Positions 36,298 to 45,739 of a stretch of 64,000 nucleotides of DNA are shown piece after piece. The translations under genes and the position numbers were made by a program. Location: contig SSSZ01000005.1 in assembly GCA_009469675.1 (NCBI GenBank), positions 1 to 64,000 of the forward strand. Reading direction: 5' to 3'. Positions within the stretch are counted from its first letter, which is position 1. Each line of letters starts with the position of its first letter. The DNA is from Azonexaceae bacterium. Its GTDB lineage: Bacteria > Pseudomonadota > Gammaproteobacteria > Burkholderiales > Rhodocyclaceae. Below the pieces are notes generated by a model that made no database searches, was not told where the DNA came from, and saw only the letters and a list, made by a program, of their open reading frames with translations.

Positions 36298-36388
36298 ACT
36301 TTAGCCCTACATGCAATGTGTGTTTTTAATACACATCAATTCGGCTAAATACCCCTAATACTTTTGGTGTTTGGTTGACCGAGATCAA
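36298..36388 (-). promoter_or_regulatory. nap promoter region with two FNR-like sites and a NarL-like heptamer
   Basis: On the minus strand TTGAT-CTCG-GTCAA (36388-36375) and TTGAT-GTGT-ATTAA (36339-36326) are each one base off an FNR palindrome. Candidate -10s are TATTTA (36351-36346), about -42.5 from the first site, and TAAAGT (36303-36298), which places the second site at exactly -41.5. TACCCCT at 36350-36356 fits a NarL/NarP heptamer. Two tandem FNR promoters are possible. Confidence 0.5.
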
Positions 36389-36426
36389 ACCGTTCGGGCT
36401 AGGCCGCCCGGCTGGCGAGGCCGGAA

Positions 36427-37191
36427 CTACAGAGGGGCGGGGAAAAGCGCCCGGGCGTTGCGGCTGGTGGCGGCGGCGATTTCGTCCGGCGCCTCGTTCC
36501 GCAGTTCGGCCAGGACGGCGGCGATGCGCGGCAGTTCGGCCGGGCTGTTGCGGCCGCCGGCGAGCCAGGCAGGGGGGATGTCGGGAGCGTCGGTTTCGAG
36601 GACGATGGCTTCCAGCGGCAGGGTGGCGGCGAGGCTGCGGATGCGGGTCGAGCCGCTGTAGGTCATGGCGCCGCCAAAGCCGAGCTTGAAGCCGAGTTTG
36701 ATGAATTCGTCGGCCTGCTGGCGGCTGCCGTTGAAGGCGTGGGCGATGCCGCCGCGGACGCGGCGCTGCCGGAGTTCCTTCAAGACCGGGTCCACCGCCC
36801 GCCGGACATGGAGAATCACCGGCAGGTCGAATTCCCGGGCGAGGTCGAGTTGCTGGCGGAAAAACCACGCCTGGCGTCCGGCGTCGACGCCGGGAAGGTA
36901 ATGGTCGAGACCGATTTCCCCCACGGCGACCGGCTTTTCCGCCTCCAGCCAGGTGCGCAGGGTGGCGCAATCCGCCTCCTGGGCGGTCATGACGTAGAGG
37001 GGGTGGATGCCGTAGGCCGGGCGGCAGCCGGCGTGACGGCGGCAGCAGTCGCGCACGGCGGCGAAGTTGGCGGCCGCCACCGCCGGTACGAGCATGACGT
37101 CGACGCCGGCGGCCCGGGCGGCGGCATGGACGGCCGGGCGATCGGCGGCGAATTCGGCGGCATCCAGATGGCAGTGGGTGTCGATCAGCAT
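36427..37191 (-). CDS. TatD-family metal-dependent hydrolase
   Basis: The 254-aa protein has the TatD TIM-barrel metal ligands: DTHCHLD at the N-terminus, GEIGLDH near 95, VILHVRRA near 125, AHAFNGS near 150 and LETDAPD near 195. TatD proteins are 3'-5' DNases or D-amino acyl-related hydrolases. YGIHPLYV places it nearer to the YjjV type. It follows dadA with a small overlap, so they are co-transcribed. A role in DNA repair is likely but the substrate is unproven. Confidence 0.88.
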   Translation of the reverse strand: MLIDTHCHLDAAEFAADRPAVHAAARAAGVDVMLVPAVAAANFAAVRDCCRRHAGCRPAYGIHPLYVMTAQEADCATLRTWLEAEKPVAVGEIGLDHYLPGVDAGRQAWFFRQQLDLAREFDLPVILHVRRAVDPVLKELRQRRVRGGIAHAFNGSRQQADEFIKLGFKLGFGGAMTYSGSTRIRSLAATLPLEAIVLETDAPDIPPAWLAGGRNSPAELPRIAAVLAELRNEAPDEIAAATSRNARALFPAPL

Positions 37192-38438
37192 GCGGCGAAG
37201 GGAAAGTCGATGTCCGGCAGCCGGCCGCTCATGAGGTCGGCGAGGGCGGCACCGGAACCGCAGGCCATGGTCCAGCCGAGGGTGCCGTGGCCGGTGTTGA
37301 GCCACAGGTTGGGCAGGCCGGATCGCCCGACCAGCGGGACATTCGACGGGGTGGCCGGACGCAGGCCGCACCAGAATTCCGGTTCCCCTGCCGTCTGCAG
37401 GCGGGGGAAAAGAACCCGGGCGCGGCGCAGGAGGGCGTGGCAGCGCACGGCGTTGAGTTCCAGGTCGTAGCCGTTGAATTCGGCCGTGCCGGCGATGCGC
37501 AGCCGGTCGCCGAGGCGGGAGAAGACGATCTTGTAACCGTCGTCGGTGAGGCTCACCGTGGGGGCGGCGCTGTCCGGGGCGAGCGCCAGGGTGGCCGAAT
37601 AACCCTTGGCCGGATAGACCGGAAGGCGCAGCCCGAGGGGCCGGGCGAGCAGCGGCGAATGGCTGCCCAGGGCCAGGACGTAGGCGTCGGCGGTGAGGAG
37701 TTCGCTGCCGCGGGCGTCGCTGACCAGCACGCCGGCCACCTGCTGGGCGGCGGTGGCGATGCGGTCCACGCTCGTGCCGTAGCGGAAGACGACGCCCCGG
37801 GCGGCGCACTGCCCGGCCAGGGCCTGGGTGAATTTGTGGGCGTCCCCCGATTCGTCGGACGGCGTGTAGTCTCCCCCCACTAGCCGCGGGGCGGCGTCGG
37901 CCAGGGCCGGTTCGATTTCGACGCAGCGCTCGCGGCTCACCGGTTCGCGGTCGAGGCCGAAGGACTGCATGAGCCGGGCGGCGGCGATGGCGCGGGCGAA
38001 TTCCTCGCCCTCGGTGTAGATGTGGAGAATGCCGCGTTGGCGCTGGTCGTAGTCGAGGGCCACCTCCTGGCGCAAGGCCTGGAGCCGGGAGCGGCTGTAG
38101 AGGGCCAGGGCGACGATGGCGCGGATATTCTCGCGGGTCCGGCCGGGCAAGCATTCGCGCAGGAAGGCCAGGCTCCAGCGCAGCAGGGCGGGGTCGAGGC
38201 GCCAGCGGAACAGCAGGGGAGCGTCTTCCTTGCCTAGCCACTGCAGCACCTTGGGCAGGACGTGGGGATTGGCCCAGGGTTCGGCGTGGGAAACCGAGAT
38301 CTGGCCACCGTTGGCGAAACTGGTCTCCAGCCCGGCGGCGGGCTGCCGCTCCACCACCGTGACCTCGTGGCCGGCGCGGGCGAGATACCAGGCGCTGGCG
38401 GTGCCGACGACGCCGGCCCCGAGCACCAGAACTCTCAT
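37185..38438 (-). CDS. dadA: D-amino acid dehydrogenase
   Basis: This 417-aa FAD protein has the dinucleotide fold VLVLGAGVVGTASAWYLARAG at the start and ends with NTGHGTLGWTMACGSG, the DAO-family FAD contact. LRPATPSNVPLVGR is typical of DadA. It oxidises D-alanine and other D-amino acids and passes electrons to quinone. GGAGGT precedes its ATG. It overlaps tatD by 7 bases. Confidence 0.9.
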   Translation of the reverse strand: MRVLVLGAGVVGTASAWYLARAGHEVTVVERQPAAGLETSFANGGQISVSHAEPWANPHVLPKVLQWLGKEDAPLLFRWRLDPALLRWSLAFLRECLPGRTRENIRAIVALALYSRSRLQALRQEVALDYDQRQRGILHIYTEGEEFARAIAAARLMQSFGLDREPVSRERCVEIEPALADAAPRLVGGDYTPSDESGDAHKFTQALAGQCAARGVVFRYGTSVDRIATAAQQVAGVLVSDARGSELLTADAYVLALGSHSPLLARPLGLRLPVYPAKGYSATLALAPDSAAPTVSLTDDGYKIVFSRLGDRLRIAGTAEFNGYDLELNAVRCHALLRRARVLFPRLQTAGEPEFWCGLRPATPSNVPLVGRSGLPNLWLNTGHGTLGWTMACGSGAALADLMSGRLPDIDFPFAAC

Positions 38439-38478
38439 GCACGACCTCCGCCGCCGGCGGCACAAACCGTCCTTCGCA

Positions 38479-40632
38479 TCACTCCCCGCCCCCGCGATCC
38501 CGCGAGATATGGCTGACTTCGGGAATATGCCGCAACCCGCGCATGACCTGGGCGAGGTGGACGCGGTTGGCGACCTGGATGGTGAAGGCCAGCGCGGTGA
38601 ATAGCTGTTCCGGACTGGCGTCCATGCCGACGTGCTCGATATTCGACCCCGCCTCGGCGATGGCGGCGGCGACCTGGGCCAGGACGCCGCGGCTGTTCTT
38701 GACCTCGACCTTGATGCGCACGTCGAACAGGGCGCCTGCCTCGGGTTCCCAGTCCACGTCCATCCATTTTTGCGGCTCGCTGCTGCGGGAGCGCTGGATG
38801 AACGGGCAGTCGTGGGAGTGGATGAGAAGACCGTGGCCTTTGCGGATCGAACCGACGATGGGGTCGCCCGGAATGGGCTGGCAGCACTTGGCCAACTGGA
38901 TGGCCATACCCTCCGTGCCGCGGATGGCCAGGGCGCTGGCCCCGTGGGTCGGCGCGGCGCCGTCGTCGCGGGCGAGCAGGCGGCGCGCCGCCACCGAGGG
39001 CAGGCGTTTGCCTAGGCCGATGTCGGTGAATACGTCCTGCCGGGTCTTGTTGCCGTTGCTCTTCAGAAGCTGGTCCCAGGCCTGGGGCGGCACCATGGCC
39101 GGGACGACGCCGAGGGCGAGCAATTCCTGGTTGAGGAGGCGTTCGCCGAGGGCGGCGGACTCCTCGTTCTGCATGGTGCGCAAGAAGTGGCGGATTTTGC
39201 TGCGCGCCCGGCCGGTCTTGACGTAGGTCAGCCAGGCCGGATTGGGGCTGGCGTGGGGGGCGGTGATGATCTCGACGAGGTCGCCGTTGCGCAGCTCGGA
39301 GCGCAGCGGCGCCAGTTCGTGATTGACCCGGGCGGCGGTGCAATGGTGGCCGACGTCGGTATGGACGGCGTAGGCGAAATCGACCACCGTGGCGCCCCGC
39401 GGCATGGCCATGATCTTGCCCTTGGGGGTGAAGACGTAGACCTCGTCGGGGAAGAGATCGATCTTGACGTTCTCGAAAAATTCCGACGAGTCGCCGCTCT
39501 GCATCTCGAGGAGCGACTGCAGCCATTTGTGGGTCTTGATCTGGAGGTCGGCGCCGCTCTGCTCGGTGTCCTTGTAGAGCCAATGGGCAGCGATGCCCTC
39601 CTGGGCGACGTGGTGCATCTCGACGGTGCGGATCTGCACCTCCACCGGCGTGCCGTAGGGGCCGATCAGGGTAGTGTGCAGCGACTGGTAGCCGTTGGCC
39701 TTGGGGATGGCGATGTAATCCTTGAACTTGCCCGGCACCGGCTTGTAAAGGGCGTGCAGCGCCCCCATCGCCAGGTAGCAGGCGGGCACGTTCTTGACGA
39801 CGACGCGAAAGCCGTAGATGTCGAGCACTTGCGAGAAGGAAAGCTGCTTTTCCTTCATCTTGCGGAAGATCGAATAAAGGCTCTTCTCACGGCCGAACAC
39901 ATCGGCCTCCAGCCCGGCCGCCTTGAGTTTGCCCTTGATGCCGTCGGTGATCTTGGCGAGCAGTTCGCGCCGGTTGCCGCGGGCCGCCCGTACCGCCTTG
40001 GCCAGCACGTCGGCGCGATGGGGGTGGATGAGGCGGAAGGACGCGTCCTGCAGCTCGCGATAAAGCTTGTTGAGGCCGAGGCGCAGGGCGATGGGGGCGT
40101 AAATCTCGAGGGTTTCTGCGGCGATGCGCCGGCGCTTGTCGGGCCGCACCGCCGACATGGTGGCCAGGTTGTGCTGGCGATCGGCGAGCTTGATGAGGAC
40201 GACGCGCAAATCCCGCGCCATGGCCATAAGCATCTTGCGGAAATTCTCGGCCTGGGCCTCCTGGTAGGAAGCGAATTCGATCTTGTCGAGCTTGGAGAGG
40301 CCATCCACCAGGTCGGCAACCTCGCGGCCGAATTTGTCGCTCAGTTCGCGCTTGCTGACCCCGGTGTCTTCCAGAGTGTCGTGAAGCAGGGCGGCGACGA
40401 TGGCCTCGGCGTCCATGCGCCATTCGACCACCGCCCCGGCCACCGCCAGGGGATGGGTGATGTAGGGCTCGCCCGAAAGGCGCTTTTGGTTGGCATGGGC
40501 CCGCGCCGAGAAGACGTAAGCCTCCCGGATGCGGTCTACTTCTTTGGGGGAAAGGTAGTCGAGACTATCGATGAAGACCCGGTAGGCCGGATCTTCAAGG
40601 GCGGGCGGCGGCAGCGACGAGGCAGATTCCAT
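38479..40632 (-). CDS. spoT: SpoT/Rel bifunctional (p)ppGpp synthetase/hydrolase
   Basis: The 717-aa protein has an intact HD hydrolase domain (ITHPLAVA with His60, LLHDTLEDT with His84-Asp85). A synthetase domain follows (DIYGFRVVVKN, then YIAIPKANGYQSLHTTLIG), then TGS (VYVFTPKGKIMAMPRGAT) and a C-terminal ACT domain. Intact HD residues mean it can degrade ppGpp as well as make it. It sits below rpoZ and gmk, the usual proteobacterial order. Confidence 0.95.
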   Translation of the reverse strand: MESASSLPPPALEDPAYRVFIDSLDYLSPKEVDRIREAYVFSARAHANQKRLSGEPYITHPLAVAGAVVEWRMDAEAIVAALLHDTLEDTGVSKRELSDKFGREVADLVDGLSKLDKIEFASYQEAQAENFRKMLMAMARDLRVVLIKLADRQHNLATMSAVRPDKRRRIAAETLEIYAPIALRLGLNKLYRELQDASFRLIHPHRADVLAKAVRAARGNRRELLAKITDGIKGKLKAAGLEADVFGREKSLYSIFRKMKEKQLSFSQVLDIYGFRVVVKNVPACYLAMGALHALYKPVPGKFKDYIAIPKANGYQSLHTTLIGPYGTPVEVQIRTVEMHHVAQEGIAAHWLYKDTEQSGADLQIKTHKWLQSLLEMQSGDSSEFFENVKIDLFPDEVYVFTPKGKIMAMPRGATVVDFAYAVHTDVGHHCTAARVNHELAPLRSELRNGDLVEIITAPHASPNPAWLTYVKTGRARSKIRHFLRTMQNEESAALGERLLNQELLALGVVPAMVPPQAWDQLLKSNGNKTRQDVFTDIGLGKRLPSVAARRLLARDDGAAPTHGASALAIRGTEGMAIQLAKCCQPIPGDPIVGSIRKGHGLLIHSHDCPFIQRSRSSEPQKWMDVDWEPEAGALFDVRIKVEVKNSRGVLAQVAAAIAEAGSNIEHVGMDASPEQLFTALAFTIQVANRVHLAQVMRGLRHIPEVSHISRDRGGGE

Positions 40633-40653
40633 CGGGCTTCACCGCCTCCACCT

Positions 40654-40860
40654 TCAGGCCTGGCCGCGGTTGAGGACTTCCAGGCCGATCTTGCCGAGGG
40701 CCAGTTCGCGGAGCGCGATGACCGTGGGCTTGTCCTTGTCGGGGTCGACCAGCGGCGTCGCCCCATTGGCGAGCTGGCGGGCGCGGTAGGTGGCGGCCAG
40801 GGTCATCTGGAAGCGATTGGGGATTCTTTTCAGGCAGTCATCAACGGTAATGCGAGCCAT
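40654..40860 (-). CDS. rpoZ: RNA polymerase omega subunit
   Basis: This 68-aa protein is a normal omega subunit ([40 protein letters not shown]). It helps assembly of beta' and mediates ppGpp effects, which suits its place between gmk and spoT. Gap to gmk is 12 bases. Confidence 0.95.
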   Translation of the reverse strand: MARITVDDCLKRIPNRFQMTLAATYRARQLANGATPLVDPDKDKPTVIALRELALGKIGLEVLNRGQA

Positions 40861-40872
40861 GCTAAACCTCGG

Positions 40873-41481
40873 TCAGATCAAACGGGCGAAAAGCGCGGCG
40901 TGGCGGAGTTGCTGGGCATCCAGTCGCAGCCGCGACGCACGCAGGATCGAGCGCAAATCGTCCAGCGCCCGCTCCAGTACGTCGTTAATAATAACATAGT
41001 CGAATTCGCCCACATGGCGCATCTCGGCCTGGGCTGCGGCGAGGCGCCGGGCGATGACCTCGGTGCTGTCGGTGCCCCGGCCCACCAGCCGGCGGGAAAG
41101 CTCTTCCGGCGAAGGCGGCAGGATGAAAATGCCGAGGGCGGCGGGGAACAGCGCCCGCACCTGCCGGGCGCCCTGCCAGTCGATCTCGAGCAGGACATCG
41201 TGGCCGGCGGCCAACTGGTCGGCGATCCCCGTCTTCGATGTGCCGTAGTAATTGCCATGTACCTCCGCCCATTCCAGAAAGTCACCCCGGGCGATCATCT
41301 CGCGAAAGGCCTCGACCCCGGTGAAATGGTATTCCCGGCCGGACACTTCACCCGGCCGCGGGCCGCGGGTCGTATACGAAATGGACAGCCGGACCTCCGG
41401 TTCGTTCGCCAGCAGCATCCTGACCAGGGTGGTCTTGCCGGCGCCGGAGGGGGCTGCGACGACGTAAAGCTTACCTGCCAT
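40873..41481 (-). CDS. gmk: Guanylate kinase
   Basis: This 202-aa protein has P-loop APSGAGKTTL, the GMP-binding SISYTTRGPRPGEVSGREYHF (split by the family's lid residues) and LLEIDWQGARQV. It phosphorylates GMP to GDP. Two bases separate it from yicC. Length is normal. Confidence 0.96.
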   Translation of the reverse strand: MAGKLYVVAAPSGAGKTTLVRMLLANEPEVRLSISYTTRGPRPGEVSGREYHFTGVEAFREMIARGDFLEWAEVHGNYYGTSKTGIADQLAAGHDVLLEIDWQGARQVRALFPAALGIFILPPSPEELSRRLVGRGTDSTEVIARRLAAAQAEMRHVGEFDYVIINDVLERALDDLRSILRASRLRLDAQQLRHAALFARLI

Positions 41482-41483
41482 GC

Positions 41484-42350
41484 CTACTCCAGGTTCTGGA
41501 TCTGCTCCCGCATCTGTTCGATCAGGAGTTTCAATTCCATCGACGCCTGGGAGACTTCGGTGATCGCCGACTTCGACCCCAGGGTGTTGGCTTCGCGGTT
41601 GAGTTCCTGCATCAGGAAGTCGAGGCGCTTGCCACAGGCGCCGCCCTGCTTGAGGATGCGTTCAACCTCGTCGAGGTGGGTGAGCAGGCGGGAAAGCTCC
41701 TCGGCGACGTCGATGCGCGTGGCAAAGACCGCCACCTCCTGCAGCACCCGGTCGTCGCTGGCGTTGCCCAGGGCTTCCAGCAGGCGCTGCTTCAACTTGT
41801 CGGTGAATAGGGCCTGGGCCTCGGGGATGCGGGGGCCGACGGCGGCGACGATGTCGCGCATGCGGGCGACCCGTTCGCGGATCATGGCCGCCAGCTTTTC
41901 GCCTTCGCGGCCGCGGGTGGCGGCGAATTCGTCGATGACCGTCCTGGCCAGTTCGAGGACCAGCGGCCCCATGGCGGCAAAATCGATGGTCTGGTCGCCG
42001 AAGACGCCGGGCCAGCGGAGCACTTCATTGACCGACAGGGGCTGGGCCTCGGGCAGTTCGGCGCGGACGCGGGCGTTGAGGTCTTTCAGGGTGGCCAGCA
42101 GGTCGCCGTTGAGGAGCAGTTGGTCGCCGCGGGCGGCGGCGCCGTTGAAGGCCAGGCGGCATTCGATCTTGCCGCGGGCGAGGCGGGAGGCGAGCAGCTC
42201 GCGCAGCGGGATTTCGAGAAAGCGCAATTCTTCGCCGACCTTGAAATGGAGGTCGAGGTAGCGGGAATTGACGCCCTTGAGTTCGAGCTGCAGCGTGCCC
42301 CGCTCGACATCGCGGGTCTTCACGGCGTAGCCGGTCATGCTATAGATCAT
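41484..42350 (-). CDS. yicC: YicC-family endoribonuclease
   Basis: The 288-aa protein begins MIYSMTGYAVKTRDVERG and ends with the conserved VERILKQGGACGKRLDFLMQELNREANTLGSK (given here as two overlapping family blocks) and LKLLIEQMREQIQNLE. YicC-type proteins are metal-dependent RNases acting on mRNA and small RNAs. An internal ATG four codons in is the alternative start. First gene of the yicC-gmk-rpoZ-spoT unit. Confidence 0.92.
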   Translation of the reverse strand: MIYSMTGYAVKTRDVERGTLQLELKGVNSRYLDLHFKVGEELRFLEIPLRELLASRLARGKIECRLAFNGAAARGDQLLLNGDLLATLKDLNARVRAELPEAQPLSVNEVLRWPGVFGDQTIDFAAMGPLVLELARTVIDEFAATRGREGEKLAAMIRERVARMRDIVAAVGPRIPEAQALFTDKLKQRLLEALGNASDDRVLQEVAVFATRIDVAEELSRLLTHLDEVERILKQGGACGKRLDFLMQELNREANTLGSKSAITEVSQASMELKLLIEQMREQIQNLE

Positions 42351-42430
42351 GGAAATGGGGGAATCTCGGCTTTACAGGTGGAGCCCAAGACCCGAAAATG
42401 GCTGGGACTTGCATCATACCCGGGACTCCG

Positions 42431-43381
42431 ATGGCCCAACAAGCCAACCACGCCCTGCCGAACGGTTTCCAGCTTGAGGAATACACGATCGAACGCCAGC
42501 TGTCTTTGGGCGGGTTTTCCATCGTCTATCTTGCCCAGGATCCGGAGGGACGGCAGGTGGCGATCAAGGAGTACCTGCCCAACAGTCTCGCCCTGCGCGG
42601 CGAGGGCGAGATCAAGCCGCAGATCGCCTCCGACCACATGGGCGCCTTTCGCTACGGCATGAAGTGCTTTTTCGAGGAAGGCCGCGCCCTGGCCCGCCTG
42701 TCGCACCCCAACGTGATCCGCGTGCTCAATTTTTTTCGCGCCAACGACACCGTGTATATGGTCATGGAATACGAACACGGGCGCACCCTGCAGGAATTCA
42801 TCCAGAAGCACCAGGGCCACATTTCCGAGCGCTTCATGCGCGGCGTCTTCACCCGCATGCTCAACGGCCTGCGGGAAGTGCATTCCCACAAGCTGCTCCA
42901 TCTCGATTTGAAGCCTTCCAATGTCTATTTGCGGACCGACAACGCGCCGGTGCTCATCGATTTCGGCGCCGCCCGCCAGACCCTGGCGAGCGACCAGCCG
43001 ATGCTGAAGCCCATGTATACGCCGGGTTTCGCGTCGCCCGAACATTACGGCTCGCGCAAGGATCTCGGTCCCTGGAGCGACATCTACAGCGTCGGCGCCT
43101 CGATGTATGCCTGCCTCGCCGGCTGCGCCCCCCAGGCCGCCGACGACCGCATCAAGAAAGATAGCCTGACTCCCGCCATGGTGCGCTGGGACGGGCAGTA
43201 TTCCGACCGGCTCCTCGAGATTATCGACTGGTGCCTCAATCTCAATCATCTCTACCGCCCCCAGAGCGTTTTCGCCTTGCAGAAGGCGCTGGTCGAGGCC
43301 ATCACCCCGCCGACGGAGAAAAAGCCGCCGCGCTGGATTGACCGCGTGGTCGGGAGACTCAAGGGAACCGCCAAGAAATGA
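42431..43381 (+). CDS. Ser/Thr protein kinase
   Basis: The 316-aa Hanks-type kinase has the glycine-rich loop LSLGGFSIVYLA, catalytic Lys in VAIKEYLP, and DFG in LIDFGAARQT. Its catalytic loop reads LLHLDLKPSNVYL: the usual HRD is HLD, making it a non-RD kinase. The APE motif is FASPEHY. There is no membrane segment. The stop overlaps the ATG of a PP2C phosphatase (ATGA), so kinase and phosphatase are a matched pair. The ATG at 42431 fits better than an in-frame ATG at 42398. Substrates are unknown. Confidence 0.88.
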   Translation: MAQQANHALPNGFQLEEYTIERQLSLGGFSIVYLAQDPEGRQVAIKEYLPNSLALRGEGEIKPQIASDHMGAFRYGMKCFFEEGRALARLSHPNVIRVLNFFRANDTVYMVMEYEHGRTLQEFIQKHQGHISERFMRGVFTRMLNGLREVHSHKLLHLDLKPSNVYLRTDNAPVLIDFGAARQTLASDQPMLKPMYTPGFASPEHYGSRKDLGPWSDIYSVGASMYACLAGCAPQAADDRIKKDSLTPAMVRWDGQYSDRLLEIIDWCLNLNHLYRPQSVFALQKALVEAITPPTEKKPPRWIDRVVGRLKGTAKK

Positions 43382-44295
43382 GATTCACCGTCTATCAGGA
43401 AAGCCGCCAGGGCGGCCGCTCCAACAACGAAGATCGGATCGCCTACTGCTATTCCCGCGACGCGTTGCTGATGGTCGTGGCCGACGGCATGGGCGGCCAT
43501 TTCTACGGCGAGATCGCGGCCCAGATCGCCGTTCAGACCTTGACCGACAGCTTCCAGCAGGAAGCCCATCCGGCGGTGGACGACCCCTTCCGGTTCTTGC
43601 AGAAGGGCATGACCAACGCCCACCATGCCATCCTCGACTATTCCGCCAAACACCGCCTCAACGATTCGCCGCGGACCACCTGCGTCGCCTGCCTGGTCCA
43701 GGACAGCGTCGCCTACTGGGCCCACGCCGGCGACTCCCGCCTCTTCCTCATGCGCAAAGGCAAGGTCACGGCCCAGACCAAGGACCATTCCCGGGTGCGG
43801 CTCCTCATGGAAGAAGGCGTCATCACCGAAGCCCAGGCGGCGGTCCATCCCGAACGCAACAAGATCTATAGCTGCCTGGGCGGCAACCAGTCGCCGGAGA
43901 TCGAATTCTCCCGCAAGACTCCCCTCGAAGACGGCGATATCGTCATGCTGTGCACCGACGGGCTGTGGGGGGTCATTTCCGGCGAGTCGATGGCCGCTGC
44001 CCTCAAGGGCACCAATCTGCTGCAGGCGGTGCCCATGCTCCTCGCCCAGGCCGAAATCAAGGGCGGCCCCCACGGCGACAACCTGTCGGTGGTGGCGGTG
44101 CGCTGGGAAGAGAGCTACGTCGAGCCGTCGGCCAGTTCGGTGTCGACCCAGACCATGGCCCTCGACGAAGTCACCACCAAACTCGAAGAATTCGGGCGCA
44201 ATCCGGCCTACAAGTCGGATTTGAGCGAAGACGAAATCGAGAAGGCGATCGAGGAAATCCGCGCCGCCATCGACAAGTTCAACCCCAGGAAGTGA
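43378..44295 (+). CDS. PP2C-family Ser/Thr phosphatase
   Basis: This 305-aa protein has the PP2C metal residues in GRSNNEDRI, VVADGMGGHFYGE, WAHAGDSRLFLMR and HGDNLSVVAVRW. It should reverse the action of the kinase immediately upstream. The C-terminal about 60 residues form an extra acidic helical tail (KSDLSEDEIEKAIEEIRAAI), beyond the catalytic domain. About 130 bases with a GC-rich inverted repeat follow before rph. Confidence 0.88.
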   Translation: MRFTVYQESRQGGRSNNEDRIAYCYSRDALLMVVADGMGGHFYGEIAAQIAVQTLTDSFQQEAHPAVDDPFRFLQKGMTNAHHAILDYSAKHRLNDSPRTTCVACLVQDSVAYWAHAGDSRLFLMRKGKVTAQTKDHSRVRLLMEEGVITEAQAAVHPERNKIYSCLGGNQSPEIEFSRKTPLEDGDIVMLCTDGLWGVISGESMAAALKGTNLLQAVPMLLAQAEIKGGPHGDNLSVVAVRWEESYVEPSASSVSTQTMALDEVTTKLEEFGRNPAYKSDLSEDEIEKAIEEIRAAIDKFNPRK

Positions 44296-44426
44296 CGCCT
44301 CTCGCCGATATGCCGCGACTCGCCAGCGCCCTGCGCCGCCGCCTTGCGCGGCATCGGCCGGCCCGCCGCCCGCCGCCCGTAGTGGAGCGGCCCTCCGATT
44401 TTTCTGCCCGCCTCTAAGGACTCCCC

Positions 44427-45143
44427 ATGCGCCCAAGCCAGCGCCAGCCGGACGAACTCCGCCCGGTTCGCATCACCCGCCGTTTTACCCGCCACGCCGA
44501 AGGTTCGGTCCTGGTCGAAATGGGCGATACCAAGGTGCTGTGCACCGCCAGCGTCGACGAATCCCTGCCCGGCTTCCTGCGGGGCAAGGGCCAGGGCTGG
44601 GTCACCGCCGAATACGGCATGCTCCCCCGCTCGACCCATACCCGTAGCGCCCGCGAGGCGGCCAAGGGCAAGCAGACCGGCCGCACCCAGGAAATCCAGC
44701 GCCTGATCGGCAGGAGCCTGCGGGCCGTCACCGACCTCAAGGCCTTGGGCGAACGCCAGATCACCCTCGACTGCGACGTCTTGCAGGCCGATGGCGGCAC
44801 CCGCTGCGCCTCGATCACCGGTGCCTGGGTCGCCCTCTACGACGCCTGCGAAACCCTGGTCGGGGCCGGCAAAATCGCTGAAAACCCGGTGCGGGAGCAC
44901 GTCGCCGCCATTTCGGTCGGCCTCTTCCAGGGCGCCCCGGTGCTCGACCTCGACTACCCCGAAGATTCCGGCTGCGATACCGACATGAACGTCGTTATGA
45001 CCGGTTCCGGCGGCCTAGTCGAAATCCAGGGCACGGCCGAAGGCGAACCCTTCACCCGGGCGCAGATGAATACCCTCCTCGACCTTGCCGAAGCCGGCAT
45101 CCGCCGCCTCATCGCCGCCCAGGAGGCGGCCCTGGCGTCATGA
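44427..45143 (+). CDS. rph: Ribonuclease PH
   Basis: This 238-aa phosphorolytic RNase has [20 protein letters not shown] at the start, the phosphate site in [20 protein letters not shown], and [12 protein letters not shown] with the catalytic acids. It trims tRNA 3' ends. ATGA joins it to rdgB. Full length. Confidence 0.96.
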   Translation: MRPSQRQPDELRPVRITRRFTRHAEGSVLVEMGDTKVLCTASVDESLPGFLRGKGQGWVTAEYGMLPRSTHTRSAREAAKGKQTGRTQEIQRLIGRSLRAVTDLKALGERQITLDCDVLQADGGTRCASITGAWVALYDACETLVGAGKIAENPVREHVAAISVGLFQGAPVLDLDYPEDSGCDTDMNVVMTGSGGLVEIQGTAEGEPFTRAQMNTLLDLAEAGIRRLIAAQEAALAS

Positions 45144-45739
45144 ACAGGCTGGTTCTCGCCTCCAACAACAAAAAGAAGGTCGCCGAGCTGCAGGCCTTGC
45201 TCGCTCCCCTCGGCATTGCCGTCGTCACCCAGGGCGAACTGGGGGTTTCCGAGGCCGAGGAACCCCATTGCACCTTCGTCGAGAATGCCCTGGCCAAGGC
45301 CCGCCACGCCGCCCTGGCGACGGGGCTGCCAGCCCTGGCCGACGATTCGGGACTCTGCGTCGATGCCCTGGGCGGCGCGCCGGGGGTGATTTCGGCGCGC
45401 TACGCCGGCGAGCCGAAGTCGGATGCCCGCAATAACGACAAACTACTCGCCGACCTTGCGGCCATCCCCGCAGGCGCCGGCCGGCGCGCCCATTTCGCCT
45501 GCGTTCTGGTGCTTGTCCGGGGGGCCGACGACCCGCAGCCGATCATCGCCGAAGGCAACTGCCCCGGCGAAATCCTGACGGCGCCCCGGGGCGCCGGCGG
45601 GTTCGGCTACGATCCCCTGTTCTGGCTCCCCGATTTCGACCAGTCCATGGCCGAACTGGAGCCGGCCGCCAAGAATCGCATTTCCCACCGGGGGCGGGCC
45701 ATGGCGCTCCTGGTCGAGCGCCTCGCCCGGGCAGGCTGA
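45140..45739 (+). CDS. rdgB: RdgB, dITP/XTP pyrophosphatase
   Basis: This 199-aa protein has the HAM1/RdgB pattern: [35 protein letters not shown] and [13 protein letters not shown], ending SHRGRAMA. It removes deaminated purine nucleotides from the pool. It overlaps rph by 4 bp and hemW by one base (TGATG). Confidence 0.95.
   Translation: MNRLVLASNNKKKVAELQALLAPLGIAVVTQGELGVSEAEEPHCTFVENALAKARHAALATGLPALADDSGLCVDALGGAPGVISARYAGEPKSDARNNDKLLADLAAIPAGAGRRAHFACVLVLVRGADDPQPIIAEGNCPGEILTAPRGAGGFGYDPLFWLPDFDQSMAELEPAAKNRISHRGRAMALLVERLARAG

Noticed and set aside
36427..38463. 678-aa frame joining tatD to a long N-terminal extension
   Set aside because: The extension is an off-frame reading of dadA; TatD starts at MLIDTHCHLD.
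39187..42261. 1024-aa open frame on the plus strand over spoT, rpoZ, gmk and yicC
   Set aside because: It runs antisense to four well-supported genes and has the low-complexity composition expected from codon-position GC bias.
44311..44355. ATGCCGCG/CGCGGCAT inverted repeat before rph as a terminator
   Set aside because: Long GC-rich loop and no T-run; common by chance at this GC content.
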